Shown: piece after piece, positions 51,280 through 59,772 of the stretch
How the letters are laid out: every line of letters begins with the position of its first letter
How positions within the stretch are numbered: the first letter of the stretch is position 1
Notes under the pieces: generated by a model
Seen by the model: only the letters and a program-made list of their open reading frames with translations
Database searches by the model: none
What the model was told of the DNA's origin: nothing
Program-made: the position numbers and the translations under genes
Assembly: GCF_002902945.1 (NCBI RefSeq)
Contig: NZ_CP026102.1
Coordinates: 2,170,001-2,234,000 of the forward strand
Direction of reading: 5' to 3'
Length of the DNA: 64,000 nucleotides
From: Paraburkholderia caribensis
GTDB taxonomy: Bacteria; Pseudomonadota; Gammaproteobacteria; Burkholderiales; Burkholderiaceae

Positions 51280-51879
51280 TTACTTGACGCTTTCACTCGA
51301 AGCGGGCTCGGCGGCATGCTTCCCGTCATGCGTGTGTGCGAAGCCCTTCAGCACGTTGACGAACGCGAGGCCTGCTTCTTCCAGCGAGCCGGAGTTGTCG
51401 ATATGCGTCAGATGCGCGCCGTCGGGCAGCGCGAACGGCGCCTGACGCGCGAGGCGTGCCGAAACCTGCTCTTGCGTTTCGCGCCCGCGCGCCGACAGAC
51501 GTGCCGCAAGAATATGCGGCGCCGCGTGGATATGCACGACTTCGAGATACCGATAGCGCTTCAAGGCGCGCGACAGATACGCGCGCGAGCCATTGACGAC
51601 GACCGTGCAACCGCGCGCGAGCCAGGCATCGATCTCGATGCCGATGCCATAGTGCAATTCGTGACTCGACCATTCGAGCGCAAAGAGCCCCTGCGCCGAG
51701 CGTGCCTCGAACTCGGCGCGGGTCAGCGCGATGTGATTTTCGTTATGCCCTGTCTCGCGCGTGATGTAGCGATGCGCGAACACGACGGACGTGCCCGCGA
51801 CATGCTCGCGCGCGAAATGCAGCAACGAGTCCTTGCCCGCGCCCGATGGGCCGACCACATAGATCAAGCGGCCTTTCAT
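51280..51879 (-). CDS. phnN: Ribose 1,5-bisphosphate phosphokinase
   Basis: 199 residues from ATG 51879 with GGGGGA upstream. It is a guanylate-kinase-like P-loop protein: VVGPSGAGKDSLL near the start, FAHRYITRETGHNENHIAL, and a VVVNGSRAYL segment characteristic of PhnN. It phosphorylates ribose 1,5-bisphosphate from C-P lyase action to PRPP, returning the sugar to nucleotide metabolism. Its ATG overlaps the stop codon of the DUF1045 gene (ATGA), which in turn overlaps phnF: one translationally coupled unit. Confidence 0.92.
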   Translation of the reverse strand: MKGRLIYVVGPSGAGKDSLLHFAREHVAGTSVVFAHRYITRETGHNENHIALTRAEFEARSAQGLFALEWSSHELHYGIGIEIDAWLARGCTVVVNGSRAYLSRALKRYRYLEVVHIHAAPHILAARLSARGRETQEQVSARLARQAPFALPDGAHLTHIDNSGSLEEAGLAFVNVLKGFAHTHDGKHAAEPASSESVK

Positions 51880-52616
51880 GCGTTCCCCCGTCCTCCGTTC
51901 GCCGTGAACGCGAGCCGTTGCCACAACATAAACGGCTCGCCCGGCGCAGGCTCGACGAAGATCGATGCGCCGTCGATCGTCAACGGTCCGAGACGCTGCG
52001 CCTCACGATGCCACCATTCGACGATCGTGGCGCGATCAGCGGCGTTGTCGAGCGAATTGGACACCGTCATGTGAAAGCGAAACTCGTCGAGCACATACGG
52101 ATATCCCCATTCGACGAGCAATTCGCGTTGACGTTCCGTGAGCGGCGCTGCCATGCGTTTTGCAATATCCGCTCTGGATGGCGCGACGCGCAGTGGCGTG
52201 AAGGTGCGCAAGGCATCGGCGGCGAGCGCGCGCATCTGTCCGTCGCCGGATGGCGTGGCAGGACGCAAGGCCACGAAGTCGCCCAGCGTCGCCGCTTCGA
52301 CGGCCAATGCAAACGGCACCTGCGTTTGCGCCCAGTTTTCCGATACTTCGAGCAGATCGGCGACGCTCACATGCTCGGCGAGATGAAACGGCGCGACCAG
52401 TGTGCCGTGCCAGCCGTAACGGCGCGGCGAGGCCGTCAGTTGCGCGAGCGGTTGCGACAGCGCGGGCGCGTCATGCGGAACGAGTGATGTACCGCTTTCG
52501 GCATCGCGTGCGAGCCATGTCGAACCGGCGTCCCACCAGCCCGACGCACGCGCCGGCGCGTAATAGATTGCGAAGCGCGCCTGTGCGCTCCACGCATGCT
52601 GGATCGCCGCACTCAT
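51876..52616 (-). CDS. DUF1045 protein, 2H-phosphoesterase-like, of the C-P lyase cluster
   Basis: 246 residues from ATG 52616. Two histidine motifs, YGWHGTLVAPF (near residue 68) and FRFHMTVSNSL (near 181), have the HxT/HxTV spacing of 2H phosphoesterases. DUF1045 proteins recur in C-P lyase operons of rhizobia and Burkholderia. Since PhnP, the cyclic phosphodiesterase that opens 5-phosphoribosyl 1,2-cyclic phosphate, is absent from this cluster, this protein is a good candidate for that step; that is inference. It overlaps phnF and phnN by 4 bp each. Confidence 0.83.
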   Translation of the reverse strand: MSAAIQHAWSAQARFAIYYAPARASGWWDAGSTWLARDAESGTSLVPHDAPALSQPLAQLTASPRRYGWHGTLVAPFHLAEHVSVADLLEVSENWAQTQVPFALAVEAATLGDFVALRPATPSGDGQMRALAADALRTFTPLRVAPSRADIAKRMAAPLTERQRELLVEWGYPYVLDEFRFHMTVSNSLDNAADRATIVEWWHREAQRLGPLTIDGASIFVEPAPGEPFMLWQRLAFTANGGRGNA

Positions 52617-53371
52617 ACGTCGTGCTCCACCATCAGTTGCACGCGGTCGGCGGCGAAGTGCGTGAAGCCGTATTTGATCGGCGTGCCTTCCGTATCGACA
52701 TCGACGTTCTCGACCCACAACACCGGCTGCTGCCGGTTGATGCCCAGACGCCGTGCAACTTCCGGCTCGGGCAGCACGCTGCCGATACGGCTCCACTTGC
52801 GCAGATAGTCGGTCACGCCGTACTCGGCCATCGCCTTCGTCATGCCGCCCACGCGTTCGAGCACATCGGGCAGATCGGCGAAGCGCGCGGCCGGATAGAA
52901 GTTGCGCGCATACGTGAGCGGCACGCTGTCCGCTTCATGCAGCGACTCGATGCGATAGACGAATGCGCCCGCGCGAAGTCCCAGCGCCTTTGCGACAGTC
53001 GGATCGGCCTTCACGCGCGCCGCCGACAGCATCGTGCCCGCCGCCGAATGATGTTGCTGACGCAGGTTTTCGGTGAAGCGCGTGCGACGGCCGATCGTGT
53101 AATCGATCGCGCCCGGCTGCACGAACGTGCCGCGCCCCTGCTCGACGCTGACGAGTCCTTGAGCCGCAAGACCCAGCATCGCGCGGCGGACCGTATGGCG
53201 GTTCACGTCGAAGCGTTTCGCCAGCTCGCCCTCGCTCGGCAAACGTCCATCTTCGCCGAAGCCGCTTGCGGCGATCTCCTTCGCGAGTATCTGCTCGATC
53301 TGCCGCCACACGGCGACGCCCGCTCCCCGCTCTAGCATCGTGCCCGGCGCTGCGCCGTCGTTCGATGTCAT
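52613..53371 (-). CDS. phnF: GntR/HutC-type regulator of phosphonate metabolism
   Basis: 252 residues. A GntR winged helix (about 20-88, GRLPSEGELAKRFDVNRHTV) is followed by a UTRA ligand-binding domain (about 105-250, ending FTHFAADRVQLMVEHDV). It is the first gene of phnF-DUF1045-phnN and divergent from phnGHIJKLM. A perfect 22-bp palindrome lies in the gap and is a likely operator. PhnF proteins act as repressors in the systems studied; the effector here is unknown. Confidence 0.92.
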   Translation of the reverse strand: MTSNDGAAPGTMLERGAGVAVWRQIEQILAKEIAASGFGEDGRLPSEGELAKRFDVNRHTVRRAMLGLAAQGLVSVEQGRGTFVQPGAIDYTIGRRTRFTENLRQQHHSAAGTMLSAARVKADPTVAKALGLRAGAFVYRIESLHEADSVPLTYARNFYPAARFADLPDVLERVGGMTKAMAEYGVTDYLRKWSRIGSVLPEPEVARRLGINRQQPVLWVENVDVDTEGTPIKYGFTHFAADRVQLMVEHDV

Positions 53372-53480
53372 GGTGCTGTCATTCCCTTCGGTTCAAATAA
53401 GCGTTCTGTGCATTGTAGTCCGCAAGCCGTGGCGGAAATATGAAACCGCGCCTTCTGTCACGAGCCAGCGACAGTTTAAC

Positions 53481-53502
53481 TCTAAACGTCTAGACGTTTA
53501 GA
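53481..53502. promoter_or_regulatory. PhnF operator candidate, perfect 22-bp palindrome
   Basis: The sequence is TCTAAACGTC followed by its exact continuation through a central CTAG to GACGTTTAGA. It lies 110 bp from the phnF start and 69 bp from phnG. A partial TAGATG half-site follows at 53508. Confidence 0.78.
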
Positions 53503-53570
53503 TGAATAGATGCTCAAATGTCTGGACTCGCCGTAGACCATTCCTCTCCAGGACACCGCCAGGAAACCCG

Positions 53571-54074
53571 ATGAGCGCCGCCTCCCCTCCTTCAGCCGAC
53601 TCCCCCGCTTCCACCCATCCTGCCCGCCGCGCGTGGATGGCCGTCATGGCCCGCTCCGCGCGCGCCGATCTCGAAGCCGCGCTGACCCGCGCGATGGAAG
53701 GCCTGCCGCTTCCCGCATTCGACTGGCTGCGTCCGCCCGAGATCGGGCTGGCGATGGTGCGCGGGCGCATCGGCGGCACGGGCGACGCGTTCAACCTCGG
53801 CGAAGCGACCGTGACGCGCGCGACGCTGCGTTTGCGCGACGAACGGGATGAAGGCACCACCGTCGGCGTCGCATGTCATCTGGGCCGCGACCGCCGCCGC
53901 GCCGAACTCGCTGCTATCGCAGACGCACTGCTGCAAACGCCGCAGCACCACGCACGCTTGCAAGCGCAACTGATTGCGCCGCTCGCCTCGCAACTCGTCG
54001 CGCAACACGCGCAACGCAGACAAGACGCTGCATCGACGCGCGTCGAATTCTTCACGATGGTCCGAGGCGACTAA
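53571..54074 (+). CDS. phnG: C-P lyase core subunit PhnG
   Basis: 167 residues from ATG 53571 with CAGGAAA upstream. The PhnG pattern is seen in RRAWMAVMARSARADLEAAL, FDWLRPPEIGLAMVRGRIGG and FNLGEATVTRATLRL. It is part of the PhnGHIJ core that couples phosphonate to ATP-derived ribose and cleaves the C-P bond. Stop and phnH start overlap (TAATG). The N-terminus has about 15 extra Ser/Pro-rich residues compared with E. coli PhnG. Confidence 0.93.
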   Translation: MSAASPPSADSPASTHPARRAWMAVMARSARADLEAALTRAMEGLPLPAFDWLRPPEIGLAMVRGRIGGTGDAFNLGEATVTRATLRLRDERDEGTTVGVACHLGRDRRRAELAAIADALLQTPQHHARLQAQLIAPLASQLVAQHAQRRQDAASTRVEFFTMVRGD

Positions 54075-54721
54075 TGAACACTTCCGCTCAATCCCCGCAG
54101 ATCGCGCTGTCGACGCTGACGCCGGGCTTCGCCGATCCCGTGCACGACACGCAATCCGTGTTCCGCGCGCTGCTCGACGCGCTGTCGCGTCCGGGCAAGC
54201 CCGGCACGATCGACAATGTACTGCCGGCATCGCGCAGCGACGCGCGCAACACGCTGCCGCACGCGCGCGCCGATCTCGCCGCCTTCGCCGCGCTGCTCGC
54301 GCTGTGCGACTACTCGACGCCCGTGTGGCTCGCCCAACCCGACGCCGTGCTCGGTTCCGCCTTGCGCTTTCACACGGGCGCGCCGCTCGTCGACGAACCG
54401 CAAGATGCCGCGTTCGCGTACGTGCACGACGCGAGCACGCTGCCGCCGCTGTCATGCTTCGCGCTCGGCGAACCTGAGACACCGGAGCAATCGGTGACGC
54501 TGATCGTGCGCGTCGATTCGTTGACGCAAGGCTCGCCCGTCGTCTTGCGCGGCCCCGGCATCGAACACACGCATACGATCTCACCCGCCGGCCTGCCCGA
54601 GCGCTTCTGGCGCGAGCGTGCGGAACTCGCGCCGCTCTTTCCGTGCGGCATCGACTGTTATCTCGTCTGCGGCGACACGCTGATCGGCCTGCCGCGCACG
54701 ACTCACGTGGAGCTGAACTAA
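54074..54721 (+). CDS. phnH: C-P lyase core subunit PhnH
   Basis: 215 residues. PhnH features: GFADPVHDTQSVFRALLDAL with LSRPGKPG, and PGIEHTHTISPAGLPERFW near residue 165. It forms the outer part of the PhnG2H2I2J2 core. It overlaps phnG and phnI by 1 bp each (TAATG), so translation is coupled along the operon. Confidence 0.94.
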   Translation: MNTSAQSPQIALSTLTPGFADPVHDTQSVFRALLDALSRPGKPGTIDNVLPASRSDARNTLPHARADLAAFAALLALCDYSTPVWLAQPDAVLGSALRFHTGAPLVDEPQDAAFAYVHDASTLPPLSCFALGEPETPEQSVTLIVRVDSLTQGSPVVLRGPGIEHTHTISPAGLPERFWRERAELAPLFPCGIDCYLVCGDTLIGLPRTTHVELN

Positions 54722-55833
54722 TGTACGTTGCCGTCAAAGGTGGAGAGCGCGCGATCGAAGCATCGTGGCGCCTGCTCGACAAGGCGCGCCGTGGCGACAC
54801 GCAGTTCGCCGAATTGAGCGTCGCGCAAATTCGCACGCAGTTGCGACTGGCCGTCGCGCGCGTGATGACGGAAGGTTCCGTCTACGACGAAGAGCTTGCG
54901 GCGCTGGCAATCAAGCAGGCTGCGGGCGATCTCGTCGAAGCGATCTTCCTGCTGCGCGCGTATCGCACGACGCTGCCGCGTTTCGGCTATACGCAGCCCG
55001 TCGATACGGAAGACATGCGGGTCGAGCGGCGCATCTCCGCGACCTTCAAGGACGTGCCCGGAGGCCAGATGCTCGGCGCGACGTACGACTACACGCAACG
55101 TCTGCTCGATTTCACATTGCTGGCCGAAGGCAATGACGACAGCGCACTATCGGCGAAACGCACGGAATCCGCCGCGCAGGAAGCCATGCCGCGCGTCGTG
55201 TCGCTGCTCGACAAGGAAGGCTTGATCGAACAGGAACGCGTCACGCAAGACGCGCCGGAACCCCGCGACTTGACGCGCGAGCCGATAGCGTTCCCCGCGA
55301 ATCGCGCCACGCGTTTGCAAAACCTCGCGCGCGGCGACGAAGGCTTTTTGCTCGCGATGGGCTATGCAACACAACGCGGTTACGCGCACTCGCATCCGTT
55401 CGCAGGCGAAATCCGCTTCGGCACGGTCGCAGTCGAAATGGAACTCGATGAACTCGGCGAAGCCGTCGAGATCGGCGAGATCGACGTAACGGAATGCCAG
55501 ATGATCAACCAGTTCGCGGGCAGCACCGAAGTGCCGCCGACCTTCACGCAGGGCTACGGTCTGGCATTCGGTCATTCGGAACGCAAGGCGATGGCGATGG
55601 CGCTGGTCGATCGCGCGCTGCGTGCCGAAGAACTCGGTGAAACGATCGGCTCCCCGACGCAGGACGTCGAATTCATGCTGTCGCATAGCGATAACGTCGA
55701 AGCGTCGGGCTTCGTGCAGCATCTGAAGCTGCCGCATTACGTCGACTTTCAGTCCGAACTCGAACTCGTGCGGCGGCTGCGCGCAAAGCATGCGTCACGC
55801 GAAGACCACGACAACGAGGAGCAAGCCGCATGA
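54721..55833 (+). CDS. phnI: C-P lyase core subunit PhnI
   Basis: 370 residues, beginning MYVAVKGGERAIEASWRLLD. Conserved PhnI segments include ALAIKQAAGDLVEAIFLLRA, RRISATFKDVPGGQMLGATY and GYGLAFGHSERKAMAMALVD. In E. coli PhnI with G, H and L replaces adenine of ATP with the phosphonate. It overlaps phnJ (ATGA). The C-terminus is acidic and polar. Confidence 0.95.
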   Translation: MYVAVKGGERAIEASWRLLDKARRGDTQFAELSVAQIRTQLRLAVARVMTEGSVYDEELAALAIKQAAGDLVEAIFLLRAYRTTLPRFGYTQPVDTEDMRVERRISATFKDVPGGQMLGATYDYTQRLLDFTLLAEGNDDSALSAKRTESAAQEAMPRVVSLLDKEGLIEQERVTQDAPEPRDLTREPIAFPANRATRLQNLARGDEGFLLAMGYATQRGYAHSHPFAGEIRFGTVAVEMELDELGEAVEIGEIDVTECQMINQFAGSTEVPPTFTQGYGLAFGHSERKAMAMALVDRALRAEELGETIGSPTQDVEFMLSHSDNVEASGFVQHLKLPHYVDFQSELELVRRLRAKHASREDHDNEEQAA

Positions 55834-56738
55834 ACGCGCCCGACACGACGATGCAAACGGCCGCGCACGACAGCGCCGCCGAAGGCTACAACTTCGCGTA
55901 TCTCGACGAACAGACCAAGCGCATGATCCGCCGCGCGCTGTTGAAGGCCGTGGCCGTGCCGGGCTATCAGGTGCCGTTCGCGTCGCGCGAAATGCCGTTG
56001 CCGTATGGCTGGGGCACGGGCGGCATTCAGGTGACGGCGTCGATCATCGGGCGTGACGACACGCTGAAGGTGATCGACCAGGGCTCCGACGAAACCACCA
56101 ACGCCGTGAACATTCGCCGTTTCTTCGCGCGCACCGCGGGTGTGAACACCACTCGCAAGACCAGCGAAGCGACCATCGTGCAGACGCGTCACCGCATTCC
56201 CGAAACGCCGCTCACGGACAAGCAGATTCTCGTCTATCAGGTGCCGATGCCCGAGCCGCTCTATCGGCTGGAGCCGCGCGCGGCGGAATGCAAGAAGCTG
56301 CATGCGCTTGCGGATTATGGGCTCATCAGCGTGAAGCTGTACGAAGACATCGTGCATCACGGCAGCATCGCGACCACGTACGACTACCCGGTAATCGTCA
56401 ATGGCCGCTATCTTGCGTCGCCGTCGCCGATCCCGAAGTACGACAACCCGAAGATGCACATGAACGCCGCGCTGCAACTGTTCGGCGCGGGACGCGAACA
56501 GCGCATCCACGCAATTCCGCCGTACACGCCCGTCAAAAGCCTCGATTTCGACGACCATCCATTCGAAGTGCAGCGCTGGGAGCATGCATGCGCGCTGTGT
56601 GGATCGAAGGAAAGCTTTCTCGACGAAATGATCGTCGACGATGCGGGCAAGCGCATGTTCGTGTGCTCGGACAGCGATTACTGCCACGACCGGCGCGAAC
56701 AGCAAGGCACTGAAAGCAACACAGGAGAAAGCGCATGA
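55830..56738 (+). CDS. phnJ: C-P lyase radical SAM subunit PhnJ
   Basis: 302 residues. The family-specific cysteines are all present: Cys254 and Cys257 (CALC), Cys279 and Cys285 (CSDSDYC), in the pattern C-x2-C-x21-C-x5-C. The glycyl-radical position corresponds to Gly45 in AVPGYQVPF. It uses S-adenosylmethionine to cleave the C-P bond of ribosyl 1-phosphonate 5-phosphate, releasing the alkane and the cyclic phosphate. The first 17 residues are an extra N-terminal extension. It overlaps phnK (ATGA). Confidence 0.96.
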   Translation: MNAPDTTMQTAAHDSAAEGYNFAYLDEQTKRMIRRALLKAVAVPGYQVPFASREMPLPYGWGTGGIQVTASIIGRDDTLKVIDQGSDETTNAVNIRRFFARTAGVNTTRKTSEATIVQTRHRIPETPLTDKQILVYQVPMPEPLYRLEPRAAECKKLHALADYGLISVKLYEDIVHHGSIATTYDYPVIVNGRYLASPSPIPKYDNPKMHMNAALQLFGAGREQRIHAIPPYTPVKSLDFDDHPFEVQRWEHACALCGSKESFLDEMIVDDAGKRMFVCSDSDYCHDRREQQGTESNTGESA

Positions 56739-57505
56739 CGCCGCTTCTGAGCGCCCGCGCGCTCACCAAACAGTACGGCGGCCGCAACGGTTGCCGCAAC
56801 GTCAGCTTCGATCTGTATCCGGGCGAAGTGCTGTGCATCGTCGGCGAATCGGGTTCGGGTAAAACGACGCTGCTGAACACGCTCGCGCTGCGCAATGCCG
56901 CCGATTCCGGCACCCTGCACTATGCAAGCGCGCACGGCGAAACGCTCGATCTGCTCGCGCTGTCCGAGCCGCGCAAGCGTCTTTTGATGCGCACCGAGTG
57001 GGGCTTCGTGCAGCAGAATCCGCGCGACGGATTGCGCAACGCCGTGTCGGCGGGGGCGAATATCGGCGAGCCGTTGATGGCCGTCGGCGCGCGCCACTAC
57101 GGCAAGATTCGCGACACGGCCACGCAATGGATGGCGCGTGTCGAACTCGATACCGCGCGTATCGACGAACTGCCTTCGGCGTTTTCGGGTGGCATGCAGC
57201 AGCGTCTGCAGATTGCGCGCAATCTCGTCATCGGGCCGCGCCTCGTGTTCATGGACGAGCCCACGGCGGGTCTCGACGTATCCGTCCAGGCGCGTCTGCT
57301 CGATCTGCTGCGCACGCTGACGTCGACGCTGCATCTGTCCGTGCTGATCGTCACGCACGATATCGGCGTGGCGCGTCTGCTCGCGCATCGGCTGATGGTG
57401 ATGCAAGGCGGCGAAGTGGTCGAAGCGGGTCTCACGGATCAGGTGCTCGACGATCCGCAGCATCCGTACACGCAGACGCTGGTTTCCTCCGTTCTTCCCG
57501 TTTGA
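56735..57505 (+). CDS. phnK: C-P lyase ABC-type ATPase PhnK
   Basis: 256 residues. Walker A is GESGSGKTT (37-45), the signature is FSGGMQQRLQIARNL and Walker B VFMDEPTAGLDVSVQ. It resembles oligopeptide-transporter ATPases but has no permease partner here. In E. coli PhnK docks on PhnJ and opens the core for turnover. It lies 11 bp before phnL. Confidence 0.94.
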   Translation: MTPLLSARALTKQYGGRNGCRNVSFDLYPGEVLCIVGESGSGKTTLLNTLALRNAADSGTLHYASAHGETLDLLALSEPRKRLLMRTEWGFVQQNPRDGLRNAVSAGANIGEPLMAVGARHYGKIRDTATQWMARVELDTARIDELPSAFSGGMQQRLQIARNLVIGPRLVFMDEPTAGLDVSVQARLLDLLRTLTSTLHLSVLIVTHDIGVARLLAHRLMVMQGGEVVEAGLTDQVLDDPQHPYTQTLVSSVLPV

Positions 57506-57516
57506 GGTCTCACGCG

Positions 57517-58272
57517 ATGCCAACCTCCATCGAAACATCGTTCATCGACAACGACGCGCTGATGCTGCGCGCCGTCGGTATCGGCAAGACCTTCACGCTG
57601 CACGGTCAGGGCGGCGTGCAGATCGACGCGCTCGCGGGCGTGTCGCTCGACGTCCAACGCGGCGAGTGCGTCGTGCTGGTCGGGCCGTCGGGCGCGGGCA
57701 AGAGCACGTTCTTGCGCTGCCTGTACGGCAACTATCTGGCGAGCACGGGCACGATCGCGATTCGCGACGACGCACAGCAAGCCCGACATCTGTCGATCAC
57801 GGGCGCGGAACCGCGCGACGTACTGCATTTGCGGCGCGGCGTAGTCGGCTACGTGAGCCAGTTTCTGCGCGTGATTCCGCGCGTGAGCACACTCGATCTC
57901 GTCGCCGAGCCTTTGCTGTCGCGCGGCGTCGATGCAGATGAAGCCCATGCACGCGCCGCCGCGCTGCTCGCGCGGCTCAACGTGCCCGAGCGTTTGTGGC
58001 CGCTCGCGCCCGCCACCTTTTCGGGCGGCGAGCAGCAGCGCGTGAACATCGCTCGCGGTTTGATCGCGGGGCATCCCGTGTTGCTGCTCGACGAGCCGAC
58101 CGCGTCGCTCGATGCCGAGAACCGCGACATCGTCGCTGATCTGATCGTCGAGGCGCGCGAGCGCGGCGCGGCGATCGTCGGCATCTTTCACGACGAAGAT
58201 ACGCGCGCGAAAGTCGCCACACGCAGGCTGGAATTGACGCCACCGCTGCGTCGCACAACGGCATTACACTGA
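57517..58272 (+). CDS. phnL: C-P lyase ABC-type ATPase PhnL
   Basis: 251 residues from ATG 57517 with GAGG 10 nt upstream; the frame open from 56998 lies inside phnK. Walker A GPSGAGKST (56-64), signature FSGGEQQRVNIARGL and Walker B LLLDEPTASLD are complete, and LRRGVVGYVSQFLRVIPRV is a PhnL hallmark. With PhnGHI it helps form the ribosyl phosphonate triphosphate, and it also docks on PhnK. Confidence 0.94.
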   Translation: MPTSIETSFIDNDALMLRAVGIGKTFTLHGQGGVQIDALAGVSLDVQRGECVVLVGPSGAGKSTFLRCLYGNYLASTGTIAIRDDAQQARHLSITGAEPRDVLHLRRGVVGYVSQFLRVIPRVSTLDLVAEPLLSRGVDADEAHARAAALLARLNVPERLWPLAPATFSGGEQQRVNIARGLIAGHPVLLLDEPTASLDAENRDIVADLIVEARERGAAIVGIFHDEDTRAKVATRRLELTPPLRRTTALH

Positions 58273-58297
58273 TATCGATCCGATACGGAGCATCGAC

Positions 58298-59431
58298 ATG
58301 CTGATCAAGAACGCCCGCGTCGTCACGCGGGACGAAGTTTTCACTGGCGTCGTGCGCGTCGAGGACGGCGTGATTCGCGACGTCGCGCGCGGCACGACGT
58401 CGGCGGCCGGCGCGCAGGACTGGGAAGGCGACTATCTGCTGCCGGGCCTCATCGAGCTGCACACGGACAATCTGGAAAAGCATCTGTTGCCGCGGCCGGG
58501 CGTCGAATGGAATACGGACGCCGCGTTCGTGATCCATGACGCACAGGTCGCCGCCGCGGGCATCACGACCGTGTTCGACGCGCTCGCGATCGGCTCGCGC
58601 TCGAACGTCGGCTTGCGCCGCGCCGACACGCAAACGCGCTGCGCCGAAGCGCTGCAGCGCTTCTCCGAGCGCAAGCTGCTGCGCGCCGAGCACTTCCTGC
58701 ATCTGCGCTGCGAAATCGCGACGGCCGATGTGGTTGAACTGTTCGATACGTTGAAAGACCATCCGCTGCTGCGTCTCGCGTCGGTGATGGATCACACGCC
58801 GGGCCAGCGCCAGTGGCACGACCGCGAGCAATGGCGCCGCTTCCAGGAGCGCCACGGCAAGATGACGGACGAACACATGGCTGCGACGCTCGTCGAACTG
58901 GAGGACGAACAGCAGCGTTTCGCGGATGCGCACCGCCGCGAGATCGTCGAACGCTGCAAGGCGCTGGGCGTGCCCGTCGCGAGCCACGACGACACGCTGG
59001 TCGAACACGTGCAGCAAGCCGCTGACGAGGGCATCGTGCTCGCCGAATTTCCGACCACGCGCATCGCCGCCGAAGCCGCGCACCGCCACGGCATCGCGAC
59101 CATCATGGGCGCGCCGAACATCGTGCGCGGCGGCTCGCATTCGGGCAACGTGTCGGCACTGGAACTGGCCAGGGCGGATCTGCTCGATATTCTGTCGTCC
59201 GATTACGTGCCGTCCAGCCTGCTGACGGCTGCGTTCGAACTCGTCGAGAAAGCCGGCTGGAGCTTGCCTCGCGCGATGGCGACTGTGTCGGCGGAACCGG
59301 CCCGCACGGCGGGCCTGCATGATCGCGGCGCAATCGAAACAGGACTGCGCGCGGACTTCGTGCGCGTCACGATGCTCGACGCATTGCCGGTACCGCGCGC
59401 GACCTATCGGGGCGGCGAGCGTATCGTTTGA
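58298..59431 (+). CDS. phnM: Ribosyl phosphonate triphosphate diphosphohydrolase
   Basis: 377 residues with CGGAG upstream. It is an amidohydrolase-superfamily protein: DYLLPGLIELHTDNLEKHLL carries the first metal ligand, with VMDHTPGQRQW, VASHDDT and GAPNIVRGGSHSGNVSA following. It removes diphosphate from ribosyl phosphonate triphosphate to give the PhnJ substrate. It is the last gene of phnGHIJKLM, 25 bp after phnL. No clear terminator follows. Confidence 0.95.
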   Translation: MLIKNARVVTRDEVFTGVVRVEDGVIRDVARGTTSAAGAQDWEGDYLLPGLIELHTDNLEKHLLPRPGVEWNTDAAFVIHDAQVAAAGITTVFDALAIGSRSNVGLRRADTQTRCAEALQRFSERKLLRAEHFLHLRCEIATADVVELFDTLKDHPLLRLASVMDHTPGQRQWHDREQWRRFQERHGKMTDEHMAATLVELEDEQQRFADAHRREIVERCKALGVPVASHDDTLVEHVQQAADEGIVLAEFPTTRIAAEAAHRHGIATIMGAPNIVRGGSHSGNVSALELARADLLDILSSDYVPSSLLTAAFELVEKAGWSLPRAMATVSAEPARTAGLHDRGAIETGLRADFVRVTMLDALPVPRATYRGGERIV

Positions 59432-59772
59432 TCGCGAACCGTGTCCGCCGCCGGCCAGGCGCTTGAAAGAAAGGCGTTTGCCGCACTGCCGCATTCATGC
59501 CGAACGCCTGTATCGCGGCGCTTTTGCCTTCGTTTTGCTTTCAGTGCGCTCTTCCTGCCCCATATCACAAAAGCGTCCGTTAGAGGCAATACTCCTGTGC
59601 CATCCGGTGTTTCACTAGCACCGCAAATATTTTGATTTGTTAAGCTTGGCGCGCGTTGCTGGCTGGGCCAGCCGGCAACCGATATAGACAAGCCCGGCAC
59701 AACGGCCGGGCAACGTCGCGCAGCGGCACAACCGCATGCGGGACACTTTGAACCACTCCCGGGAGTACATCA
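59432..59772. other. 341-bp intergenic region upstream of the binding-protein gene
   Basis: No gene is supported. It holds an A+T-rich segment (59570-59645) suited to a promoter, and a hairpin GCCCGGC-N6-GCCGGGC at 59694-59713 within the probable 5' leader of the next gene. Confidence 0.45.
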
